A stretch of DNA of 64,000 nt from CP2-2F sp034432555 (GTDB taxonomy: Bacteria; Chloroflexota; Anaerolineae; Aggregatilineales; UBA2796), in the NCBI GenBank assembly GCA_034432555.1, contig DAOUBW010000016.1, positions 1-64,000 on the forward strand. Reading direction: 5' to 3'. Shown here in pieces: positions 1 through 6,888 of the stretch. A program made the translations under genes and the position numbers. The notes beneath the pieces are model-generated. The model saw only the letters and a program-made list of their open reading frames with translations. It did not search any database and was not told the DNA's origin. The first letter of the stretch is position 1, and every line of letters starts with the position of its first letter.

Positions 1-2
1 GC

Positions 3-209
3 CTTGAATGCACTGATTTGATCGCTGCCATCAACAGCGGCTTGGCAGAAGTGATCAAGGATGGCACCTACGCCGAGATTTACCGCAAGTACTTCGGTGT
101 TGACCCAGTCAAGGAACTGCAAGCGGGCGGTGAAGGGCTGCTGAGCGGCGGTGAAGTTGAACCCGAACCTACCGAAGCACCCGCGCCCACTGCCACGACC
201 GGCAGCTAA
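3..209 (+). CDS. ABC transporter solute-binding protein, family 3 (C-terminal fragment)
   Basis: The reading frame is open from the first bases of the window, so only the last 68 codons are seen. The segment AEVIKDGTYAEIYRKYFG is the typical C-terminal helix of periplasmic or lipid-anchored amino-acid-type solute-binding proteins (SBP_bac_3). It is followed by a charged, Pro/Glu/Thr-rich tail ending in TEAPAPTATTGS, which is unusual for the family but common on extracytoplasmic proteins of Chloroflexota. The protein would deliver a small polar ligand, probably an amino acid, to an ABC importer; ligand identity cannot be judged from this fragment. A perfect hairpin follows 24 bases after the stop, so this is probably the end of its transcript. 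Confidence 0.75.
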   Translation, partial: LECTDLIAAINSGLAEVIKDGTYAEIYRKYFGVDPVKELQAGGEGLLSGGEVEPEPTEAPAPTATTGS

Positions 210-232
210 GCGCTGACCGCACACCCAAATGC

Positions 233-259
233 CTCGCGCACCGTAGTATGGTGCGCGAG
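233..259 (+). terminator. Hairpin after the solute-binding protein gene
   Basis: Perfect 10-bp inverted repeat (CTCGCGCACC / GGTGCGCGAG) with a 7-base loop, 24 bases after the stop codon. Only a weak T-rich stretch follows, so it may stall or protect RNA rather than act as a strong intrinsic terminator. It lies between convergent genes. Confidence 0.6.
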
Positions 260-298
260 CGCTTTGTGCCACTCCTGTTCTAGACGGATAAGTTTATC

Positions 299-610
299 TC
301 AAGGCGCAGGCAGTGCCTTAACTTCTGCACCCTGCGCTGGCTCAAGGCTGGTCAGCGCTAACCACACTTCAGCAGGCGATACCTCTAGCCGAAAGCTCAG
401 AAATGGGCAGCATAAGCGCTCTAGGCTGATGAACTCGGCTGCCATCACTAAGGTTTCAGCATCGGCAGGTAGCCGAAAACGGTAGCCGTCTTCCAACGGC
501 TGAATTGCTTGCCCTTCTGCAAAAAGCTGCTGGCGCAGATACGCATAGCACGCACGCTGGCTGGCAGGGATTGCGTTCGGTCTGCAAACAATTGGTGTGT
601 CCTCAGGCAC
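299..610 (-). CDS. Small conserved protein with ERxCCPF motif, arsenic-operon partner
   Basis: A 103-residue protein starting at GTG 610, only 14 bases after the arsM stop, with a plausible GGAAG ribosome site in between. The landmark is SLERLCCPFLSF near residues 63-74, plus a further Cys near residue 9. From memory, this ERxCCPFLxF signature belongs to a family of uncharacterised small proteins that often accompany heavy-metal or arsenic genes. The paired cysteines could bind As(III) or another thiophilic metal, but this is inference. It is translated in the same direction as arsM and probably shares its transcript. Function is not established. Confidence 0.7.
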   Translation of the reverse strand: MPEDTPIVCRPNAIPASQRACYAYLRQQLFAEGQAIQPLEDGYRFRLPADAETLVMAAEFISLERLCCPFLSFRLEVSPAEVWLALTSLEPAQGAEVKALPAP

Positions 611-624
611 CGTGATGATCTTCC

Positions 625-1386
625 CTAGGGCTTGCGCGCCGTGATACGTGCGCTGAACACACGCGGCATTCCTGCCCGCACGCTCACGATCTCGCTCGCG
701 TCCGTCTTATCCACCACCTGAATATCGGTGAAGCCCGCCGCCTGCATCATGCCCACATAGTCCGTCACGTCAATCGCGCCGGTCACGCAGTCTGCCCATT
801 TATCCATTTGGGCGCGCAGTTCAGGCGCAAAATCGCCTTCGGTCACAATGTCGCTGATGGCGAGGCGTCCGCCGCTTTTGAGGGCGCGAAACGCTTCACG
901 GAACACAGCAGGCTTGTTCGGCGAAAGGTTGATCACGCAGTTGGACATGATCACATCAATGCTGCCTGCATCCACTGGCAGCGCTTCAATCTGCCCGCCG
1001 CGGAACTCGACGTTGGTCACGCCTAGTTTTGCCTTGTTGGCGTTCGCCTTTGCCAGCATATCCGCCGTCATGTCCACGCCGATCACATAGCCTGAAGCAC
1101 CAACGCGCTTAGCGGCAAGGAAGCAATCAATGCCGCCACCGCTGCCCAAATCCAGCACGGTTTCGCCCTCACGCAGGTCGGCAATTGTCACGGGATCGCC
1201 ACAGCCAAGCGAAAGTCCGGTGACATCCACAGGCAAGCCTTCCAACATGCCTTCTTCATAGAGCGGCACGCTGCACGCTGATCCAACGGTATCGCTGCCG
1301 CCGCAGCAGCCGGCGTTCTCACCACGCGCAATCGCGCCGTAGCGCCCTTGCACCACCTCATGAATACTTTGATTCTGATCCGACAT
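625..1386 (-). CDS. arsM: Arsenite S-adenosylmethionine methyltransferase
   Basis: A 253-residue class I SAM-dependent methyltransferase. ArsM methylates As(III) in the cytoplasm to mono-, di- and trimethylated species, giving volatile or exported products. Visible marks are the N-terminal CC motif (NAGCCGG), a second Cys in GSACSV, the SAM-binding loop VLDLGSGGGIDC, and MSNCVINLSP containing the conserved catalytic-region Cys. A further Cys is in KWADCVTG. A longer frame begins at 1425, but ATG 1386 is preceded by GGAG at good spacing. The longer start would run through the operator at 1411-1426, so 1386 is preferred. It lies 80 bases downstream of arsR in the same orientation and is probably derepressed by arsenite through ArsR. 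Confidence 0.93.
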   Translation of the reverse strand: MSDQNQSIHEVVQGRYGAIARGENAGCCGGSDTVGSACSVPLYEEGMLEGLPVDVTGLSLGCGDPVTIADLREGETVLDLGSGGGIDCFLAAKRVGASGYVIGVDMTADMLAKANANKAKLGVTNVEFRGGQIEALPVDAGSIDVIMSNCVINLSPNKPAVFREAFRALKSGGRLAISDIVTEGDFAPELRAQMDKWADCVTGAIDVTDYVGMMQAAGFTDIQVVDKTDASEIVSVRAGMPRVFSARITARKP

Positions 1387-1410
1387 TTCTGACTCCGTTA
1401 TGCAGAACAT

Positions 1411-1426
1411 ATTGACACTTATCAAT
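1411..1426. promoter_or_regulatory. ArsR operator in front of arsM
   Basis: Palindrome ATTGA-N6-TCAAT. The same 16-bp architecture occurs at 1804-1819 in front of arsR. When the two promoter regions are aligned on the minus strand, the palindrome sits between a weak -35-like element and a TATGTT -10-like element. This is the position in which an ArsR dimer would block RNA polymerase. Confidence 0.75.
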
Positions 1427-1466
1427 GGGTTGAGCGTAAAAATAATGGCTTGTGCGGCTGGCGCTG

Positions 1467-1790
1467 CTACTCCCTGTTTGAAATATCCTCAACACGGATG
1501 AGGTGTTCGGCGCGCTGCGGCGCAAAGCGCAGCATCAACCGACCACAGCACAGTGCGATGGCATCTTCATTCAGCGTGTAGTAGTGTTCGCGCCCGTCTT
1601 GCCGTGTCAGCACCAGATTCGCCTCTTGCAGCTTTTTCAGGTGGTGGCTCACCGTAGATTGGTTCACCTTCCCTTCCAGCTTAGCGACGATCTCGCCTAC
1701 ATTCAGCCAGACGCAGCACAAGTGTGCCATGATTTCTTGCCGTGTGTCGTCGGCAAGTGCCTTTGCAAAACTGACTAGGTCAACGCTCAT
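1467..1790 (-). CDS. arsR: ArsR-family metalloregulatory repressor
   Basis: A 107-residue winged-helix repressor of the ArsR/SmtB family. The recognition region is visible in NQSTVSHHLKKLQEANLV (residues about 43-60) with the wing at TRQDGREHYYTLN. Two vicinal cysteine pairs stand out, HLCCVW near residues 24-29 and ALCCGR near 79-84. The classic ArsR motif ELCVCDL is not present, so the As(III)-sensing site must be built differently, probably from these CC pairs (inference). It is expected to repress itself and arsM through the palindromes at 1804-1819 and 1411-1426 and to release DNA on binding As(III). There is no Shine-Dalgarno sequence, and the start codon lies about two bases from the predicted transcription start. 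Confidence 0.9.
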   Translation of the reverse strand: MSVDLVSFAKALADDTRQEIMAHLCCVWLNVGEIVAKLEGKVNQSTVSHHLKKLQEANLVLTRQDGREHYYTLNEDAIALCCGRLMLRFAPQRAEHLIRVEDISNRE

Positions 1791-1798
1791 GTGCAGAG

Positions 1799-1826
1799 TA
1801 TATATTGATTTTTATCAATGTGTCAA
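1799..1826 (-). promoter_or_regulatory. arsR promoter with ArsR operator in the spacer
   Basis: On the minus strand: TTGACA (1826-1821), a 16-base spacer and TATATA (1804-1799). The perfect palindrome ATTGATttttATCAAT (1804-1819) fills the spacer, the usual site for ArsR repression. Only eight bases separate the -10 element from the arsR ATG, so the transcript is leaderless or nearly so. Confidence 0.8.
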
Positions 1827-1937
1827 GAGGCAATTTGTGTTGAGCATGGTGAGCGGTGTGCCAGACAGACGTTCGTTGCACTGCCCGCACCTTAACCTAT
1901 CCGCACACAATTCGGCATATTCGCTCAGCTAACTTGC

Positions 1938-1966
1938 TTGACAATTCTGCCAAGACCTCATATCAT
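1938..1966 (+). promoter_or_regulatory. Sigma70-type promoter for the 2.0-6.6 kb operon
   Basis: Consensus TTGACA at 1938-1943, a 17-base spacer, and TATCAT at 1961-1966. The predicted start of transcription is near 1973, leaving a leader of about 60 bases before ATG 2033, which has a GAGAGG ribosome site. Confidence 0.75.
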
Positions 1967-2032
1967 TGCCTTTGATCGAATTAGTTGCACCAAACAACTT
2001 AACCGTTTTTACTTAAGAGAGGATGTTTCATT

Positions 2033-2920
2033 ATGCGTGTTGTGATGCACAACTGGATGCGCCCTGAGCCGATTGAAGTCACCATTAAGCGTCTTGCTTC
2101 GCTTGGCTATAATGGCATTCAAATCATGGGTGAGCCGCGCCGCTATGACGTGAAAGCGGTGAGGAAACTGCTGGATGAACACAAACTAGAGTGTTGGGGA
2201 ACGGTCACCATCATGATCAAAGGGCGCGATCTCATCCACGCCGATCCCTACTTCCGCGAGATGAGCCAAACTTACGTGATGGAATGCATTGATATGGTCG
2301 AAGCGCTGGGCGGCAGCTTGATCACCATTGTGCCAAGCGAAGTGGGCAAAGTGGTGGCGATGGCTGATCCTGATACCGAGTGGGCGTGGGCAGTTGAAGG
2401 GCTGAAGCGCATCGCCGACCATGCCCGCAAGAAAAAGGTGAAAATTGGCTTGGAGCCGCTGAACCGCTTTGAGACCAACTTCCTCAATCGGCACGATCAG
2501 GCGCTGCGCCTTGCGGCGGATGTTGGTGAAGACGTAGGCGTTTGCCTTGATGCCTTCCACCTAAACATCGAAGAGGCGGATATTTATCAGGCGATCCGCA
2601 ACACGGGCAGCAAACTGGTCGATTTCCACGTTGCCGACAACAACCGCCGCGCACCCGGCGAAGGCACTTACAACTGGTCAGAGCTGATCAGCGTGCTGAA
2701 AGAAGTCGGCTATGATGGCGCGCTGACTGTCGAGTTCGTCGTGCCGTTTGACCGTTCACCGCTGCGTGAATCCGCACAAGACGCTGATAGCGGCGTCTCG
2801 GAAGTCAGCGAGGCTGACTTGAAGTTCATCCGCGATCATGGCAGCGACCTGATGAGCGACGCGCTCTATACACGCCACTGCAAGAACGCGATTGAGCATC
2901 TCCGCAAATCGGGCGCTTAG
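2033..2920 (+). CDS. Ketose 3-epimerase-like sugar isomerase/epimerase (TIM barrel)
   Basis: A 295-residue AP_endonuc_2 / xylose-isomerase-like TIM barrel. The stretch GLEPLNRFETNFLN is characteristic of the D-tagatose/D-psicose (allulose) 3-epimerase group. It is followed by CLDAFHLNIEE, the metal-ligand His in DFHVADNNRR and the second catalytic Glu in LTVEFV. The Glu/Asp/His/Glu set that binds the divalent metal and performs proton transfer therefore looks complete. Substrate is not certain: family members also include hydroxypyruvate isomerases and inosose-type enzymes. It is the first gene behind a strong promoter and is followed closely by three more enzymes, which points to a role in uptake-linked catabolism of an unusual sugar or sugar acid. 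Confidence 0.85.
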   Translation: MRVVMHNWMRPEPIEVTIKRLASLGYNGIQIMGEPRRYDVKAVRKLLDEHKLECWGTVTIMIKGRDLIHADPYFREMSQTYVMECIDMVEALGGSLITIVPSEVGKVVAMADPDTEWAWAVEGLKRIADHARKKKVKIGLEPLNRFETNFLNRHDQALRLAADVGEDVGVCLDAFHLNIEEADIYQAIRNTGSKLVDFHVADNNRRAPGEGTYNWSELISVLKEVGYDGALTVEFVVPFDRSPLRESAQDADSGVSEVSEADLKFIRDHGSDLMSDALYTRHCKNAIEHLRKSGA

Positions 2921-2989
2921 TCGTCCGCAGGCTGCGGCGGAGTGCCTCAGGCTTACCCGTCGCAGCCTTATCCAAAAGAGATTTTTAAA

Positions 2990-4222
2990 ATGGCTACTGT
3001 TCTTTTAATCGGCACTTTGGATACCAAAGGTCCTGAAACTGCTTACCTGCGCGATCAGATTCAGGCACTCGGCGGCGAGACGCTCGTCCTCGACTCAGGT
3101 ATCTTAGGCGAACCAAACGGCATCACTGCCGATATTGATCGGCGGGCTGTGGCACAGGCGGCAGGCAGCGATCTCGAGACGCTGCGGCAGGCAGGCACAC
3201 GCGGCAAGGCGGTTGAAGAAATGCTGAAGGGCGTCCGCAAACTTGCCCTTGAACTGGCAGCCGCAGGTAGGATTCATGGTGTGGTGTCGCTGGGCGGCGC
3301 GGAAGGCGCGGTGTTGGCAGCCGCCGCCATGAAAGTGTTGCCGATGGGCTTTCCCAAGCTGATCGTCTCACCGATTGCCAGCGGGCAGCGCCGTTTCGGA
3401 CCTTTGGTTGGCACACGCGATACGCTTGTGATGCACTCCATTGTAGATATCCTCGGTCTGAACCCGATCAGTTGTGCCGTTTACGATAACGCGGCGGCGG
3501 CGATCTATGGCATGGCGCAGCGCTATGCCAAACGCCAACCACAGCGGCGCGCACGGCGTGCCATCGCTGCCACCATGCTTGGCAACACCACCAAGCCGCT
3601 GCTGCGGATGCGTCCACACTTTGAGGCACATGGCTACGACTTTGTGATCTTTCATGCGAACGGCGTCGGTGGCATTGCAATGGAAGAACTCATGCTAGGT
3701 GGCTATTTCGATGGCGTGCTGGACTATACGCTCAGCGAGGTGGCGGGTGCTGTGGCAGGCGGCTATCACAATGGCGGCAAAACGCGCCTCGATGCCCTCG
3801 CTCAAGTCTCGCTTCCAGCAGTCGTGGTGCTTGGCTGCCTCGATTTTGTGGTCTTTGGCGCACGCCATGAAGTGCCAGAGGCATATCACGGACGCCCAAC
3901 TTACTACCACAATCCTGAATTCACCCTTGTGCGCCTGAGGCACGCCGAACAGCTTGAGGCTGCCCACTTTCTAACGGAGAAGCTGAACCGCGCACGCGGC
4001 GCAGTAACGGTCATCGCGCCGCTAGGCGGCGGCTCTGTTATGGACATTGAAGGCGGTGCGTTTTGGCAGCCTGAAACCAATCAGGCGGTGCGCGCTATTT
4101 TGAAAAACGGTCTCAAGCGTGGCATTCGCTACCTTGAGTTTGCAGGTCACATCAATGATGATAGTTTTGCCGATGCTGTGCAGGCAGAGGCATTCACCCT
4201 GTTTGGAGAGTTTTATGCCTAA
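2990..4222 (+). CDS. Tm-1-like / UPF0261 family protein
   Basis: A 410-residue member of UPF0261, related to the N-terminal ATP-binding domain of the tomato Tm-1 resistance protein. The hallmark N-terminus TVLLIGTLDTKGPE appears directly after ATG 2990. The frame is open further upstream from 2942, but family length and this conserved start favour 2990. Gly-rich stretches GVVSLGGAEGA and VIAPLGGGS are the kind of loops the family uses for nucleotide binding. The reaction catalysed by bacterial members is unknown to me. It overlaps the next gene by 8 bases (translational coupling) and sits in an operon with an epimerase, an amidohydrolase and an FAD oxidase, so a metabolic role is more likely than defence. 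Confidence 0.85.
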   Translation: MATVLLIGTLDTKGPETAYLRDQIQALGGETLVLDSGILGEPNGITADIDRRAVAQAAGSDLETLRQAGTRGKAVEEMLKGVRKLALELAAAGRIHGVVSLGGAEGAVLAAAAMKVLPMGFPKLIVSPIASGQRRFGPLVGTRDTLVMHSIVDILGLNPISCAVYDNAAAAIYGMAQRYAKRQPQRRARRAIAATMLGNTTKPLLRMRPHFEAHGYDFVIFHANGVGGIAMEELMLGGYFDGVLDYTLSEVAGAVAGGYHNGGKTRLDALAQVSLPAVVVLGCLDFVVFGARHEVPEAYHGRPTYYHNPEFTLVRLRHAEQLEAAHFLTEKLNRARGAVTVIAPLGGGSVMDIEGGAFWQPETNQAVRAILKNGLKRGIRYLEFAGHINDDSFADAVQAEAFTLFGEFYA

Positions 4223-5222
4223 GAAAAGTTCCAAGAATGGCGGTGAAGGGAAGGCAGCCAAAGCCGACGCGAAAAAGTCGGCGCGTGTGCCGAAACTTTC
4301 ACCGATCCCTTCCACAAGTAATGGTGCAACAGCGCGCCGCCGCACACTCGATTTGAAATTCCCGTCTTTCTGCTTGGGCGATCTAAGCTATGTAGATGTT
4401 CAGGAATACCTCAAACACTCGGATACCATCCTTATCCCGAAGGCAAGCCTAGAGCAGCACGGACCGCACCTGCCGCTTTTTTGCGATAGCATCACTGCCC
4501 TAGAGGTTGCCAAGCGTGCGGGCGAAACAGCCGGTATCCTCTACACACCAACACTCTGGCTAGGCTATTCACCGCAGCATATGCGTGCGCCGGGCTGGGG
4601 CGCTGGCACCATCACGCTGCGCGAGAACACTTACCTCAACCTGATTTACGACATTGGGCGCAGCCTGATTCATCATGGTTTCAACCGCCTGATCTTCGTG
4701 AATGGGCATGGCAGCAACGTAAAGGTCATCGATCCGGTGCTGCGCCGCCTGCGCTACGAAACCGGCGCCCTGATCGCCTACTACAAGCCCTACGCCGAGC
4801 GCTACATCGGCATGTTGAAAGATGTGCTGGAAGGTACGCCCGAACAGACGCCCGGCTGGCACGCGGGCGAGTTGGAGACTTCCCAAGTATTGGCACACAA
4901 CGCTGAATTGGTACGCTTAGATCGCGCCAAGACCGATAAGGCACACGCGCCGGCATGGCTTGGCGAAGCGTGGGCAAAGAAAGACGGAATGCCCGACGCC
5001 GAGTTTCAAGGCTACCAATATTTCAGCTTTCCCTTTGATCACGAAGAATTCACGGACTCTGGCGTGATGGGTGTGCCGCAGCACGGCACTGCTGAAAAGG
5101 GCGAGATTGCCTTCCAGCGCTTTGCCCAACACCTGATTGATGCCGTTTACGAGCTGGAGAAAGTTGAATTGACTGTTCACAACCGCGATTTTACGGTGGA
5201 TAAAGCATGGACTCCCGATTAG
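4215..5222 (+). CDS. Creatininase-family amidohydrolase
   Basis: A 335-residue member of the creatininase family, which cleaves C-N bonds of cyclic or linear amides with a dinuclear metal centre. Metal-ligand motifs are visible: LEQHGPHLPLFCD (Glu, His, Asp), NGHGSN (His) and HAGELETS (Glu). The start is ATG 4215 with GGAGAG five bases upstream. A 46-residue Lys/Ala/Ser-rich N-terminal extension precedes the fold and looks disordered. The gene overlaps both neighbours (8 bases upstream, 16 downstream), so its product should be made in step with theirs. Relatives include creatinine amidohydrolase, FAPy deformylase and MftE; none can be chosen from sequence alone. Confidence 0.85.
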   Translation: MPKKSSKNGGEGKAAKADAKKSARVPKLSPIPSTSNGATARRRTLDLKFPSFCLGDLSYVDVQEYLKHSDTILIPKASLEQHGPHLPLFCDSITALEVAKRAGETAGILYTPTLWLGYSPQHMRAPGWGAGTITLRENTYLNLIYDIGRSLIHHGFNRLIFVNGHGSNVKVIDPVLRRLRYETGALIAYYKPYAERYIGMLKDVLEGTPEQTPGWHAGELETSQVLAHNAELVRLDRAKTDKAHAPAWLGEAWAKKDGMPDAEFQGYQYFSFPFDHEEFTDSGVMGVPQHGTAEKGEIAFQRFAQHLIDAVYELEKVELTVHNRDFTVDKAWTPD

Positions 5223-6631
5223 TCGAAGCACTCTCGCAGATTGTGGGTGCAGCAAATGTGCTGACCGCATCAGAAGCTAAGCGACCCTACGCCGCCGATC
5301 AGTGGTGGTATGCCATTGCAGCGGCGGCTGCCGGTGCGCCCATCAGCCGCCCAGATGTTGTGGTGCGCACGAGCAGCACAGAACAAGTGGCGGCAGTCGT
5401 GCGCTTGGCAAATCAATTCGGCGTACCGATCACACCTTGGGGCGGCGGCAGCGGCGTGCAAGGTGCTGCCAACGCGGACCGCGGCGGCATCGTGCTAGAC
5501 CTCAAGGGCATGAATCGCGTGCGGCATATGGATATGAAATCGCTGACCTGCACAGTGGAAGCAGGCAAAATCTGCCGCGATTTTGAGGCGGAGCTGAACG
5601 CGCTTGGCTTGTCCTTCACACATTATCCCGCTTCTACTGAGTGGGCGACGATTGGCGGCAGCATCGGCGCACGCGGATCGGGTGTACTTTCCACCAAGTA
5701 TGGCAAGATCGAAGACCACGTGCTGAGCCTTGAATTCGTCACACCGATGGGCGAGATCGTCCGCACGCCAAGCGTGCCGCGCCATGCCGCCGGTCCTGAA
5801 CTCACCCAACTACTGATCGGTTCAGAAGGCATTTTCGGCGTCATCACGGCGGCAGCTGTCAAGCTGCGGCGGTTGCCTGCTAAGCGTGTATTTCTCGCCT
5901 ATGCCTTCAAAAATCTGACAGATGGCGTCGAAGCAGGGCGGCAAGTGATGGTCAGTGGCTTACGCCCGTCGGTGATGCGCCTTTATGACGATTACGCTGC
6001 CGCGCACAGTTTGGCGCGTGCGGTGGATATGCCGCTGCCAGATCCGACTTTCGTGATCATGTGCGATGGCGAATATCCCGATTTGGTGGATTTAGAGGCA
6101 GCAAAGGTTGCCGAAATCATGCGCGCTTGTGGCGGTGCGGCACTGCCCGCCCAGATCGGCGCGACGTGGTGGGAACGCCGCTATGTGTTCTACTATCCGC
6201 CCTACGCGCCGGAACTGCCCAGCATCTGGGGAACGATAGATGTGGTGGCGGACTATGAACACATCGAGGCAGTCTACCACGCCACCACACAAGCTGTCCG
6301 CGCAGCCGTGCCAGCGCATTTCAACCTGTCTCTGACGACGCACTTCTCACATTGGTATGAATGGGGCAGCATGATCTACGCCCGCGCCAAAATTCCCGTC
6401 GGACCTGACGATTTGGCGGAGGCAAAAGAGCTGCACGATGCGATCTTCCGTGTGGGCGTGCAGGCTGCCCTTGAAGCGGGCGCGGTGCTGAACGATCATC
6501 ACGGTGTGGGAATGCGCCTTGCGCCTTACATGAGCGCACAGTATGCGCCTGAGGGCATGGCGCTGCTGCGGCAGTTGAAGCACGCCCTCGATCCAAACAA
6601 TATCCTGTGCCCGGGTAAGTTGAACCTGTAG
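5207..6631 (+). CDS. GlcD/AGPS-type FAD-linked oxidase
   Basis: A 474-residue FAD enzyme of the vanillyl-alcohol-oxidase/PCMH superfamily. The FAD-binding half shows PITPWGGGSGVQGAA and GSIGARGSG, and the cap-plus-C-terminal half ends with the typical HHGVGMRLAPYM and LDPNNILCPGKL. Closest in style are alkyldihydroxyacetone-phosphate-synthase-like and glycolate-oxidase GlcD-like proteins that oxidise 2-hydroxy acids. A GGTGGA ribosome site precedes ATG 5207, and the gene overlaps the creatininase-like gene by 16 bases. Together with the epimerase it suggests oxidation of a sugar-derived hydroxy acid (inference). A hairpin follows at 6679. Confidence 0.88.
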   Translation: MDSRLVEALSQIVGAANVLTASEAKRPYAADQWWYAIAAAAAGAPISRPDVVVRTSSTEQVAAVVRLANQFGVPITPWGGGSGVQGAANADRGGIVLDLKGMNRVRHMDMKSLTCTVEAGKICRDFEAELNALGLSFTHYPASTEWATIGGSIGARGSGVLSTKYGKIEDHVLSLEFVTPMGEIVRTPSVPRHAAGPELTQLLIGSEGIFGVITAAAVKLRRLPAKRVFLAYAFKNLTDGVEAGRQVMVSGLRPSVMRLYDDYAAAHSLARAVDMPLPDPTFVIMCDGEYPDLVDLEAAKVAEIMRACGGAALPAQIGATWWERRYVFYYPPYAPELPSIWGTIDVVADYEHIEAVYHATTQAVRAAVPAHFNLSLTTHFSHWYEWGSMIYARAKIPVGPDDLAEAKELHDAIFRVGVQAALEAGAVLNDHHGVGMRLAPYMSAQYAPEGMALLRQLKHALDPNNILCPGKLNL

Positions 6632-6678
6632 GACGGTTAGGGCTACGCGCTGCGATAACCCATAAGCACTTACTTCTA

Positions 6679-6710
6679 GCGCTTTGCCGTGCGGCAAAGC
6701 GCACTTTATT
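6679..6710 (+). terminator. Terminator of the catabolic operon
   Basis: Perfect 11-bp inverted repeat GCGCTTTGCCG / CGGCAAAGCGC separated by two bases (6679-6702), followed by ACTTTATTATA, a moderately T-rich tail. It lies 47 bases after the stop of the FAD oxidase gene. Confidence 0.75.
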
Positions 6711-6785
6711 ATAAGGACACGCCAGCCTACAAAAATAAGCCCTCTATAATTGAGCCATACTGAGCCGTAAACGACCAACTATATC

Positions 6786-6813
6786 TTGCTTTAATCCCAA
6801 AAGGGTGTATAAT
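6786..6813 (+). promoter_or_regulatory. Promoter of the ABC exporter operon
   Basis: TTGCTT at 6786-6791, a 16-base spacer, and a perfect TATAAT at 6808-6813. Transcription would begin near 6820, giving a leader of about 70 bases. Confidence 0.7.
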
Positions 6814-6888
6814 GCGTAATCAGCGGCACAAACATCCTGTGTAGAATGCTTTCCGCGTTTATCCCAAACCCTTGTGGAGTATTTCGCC

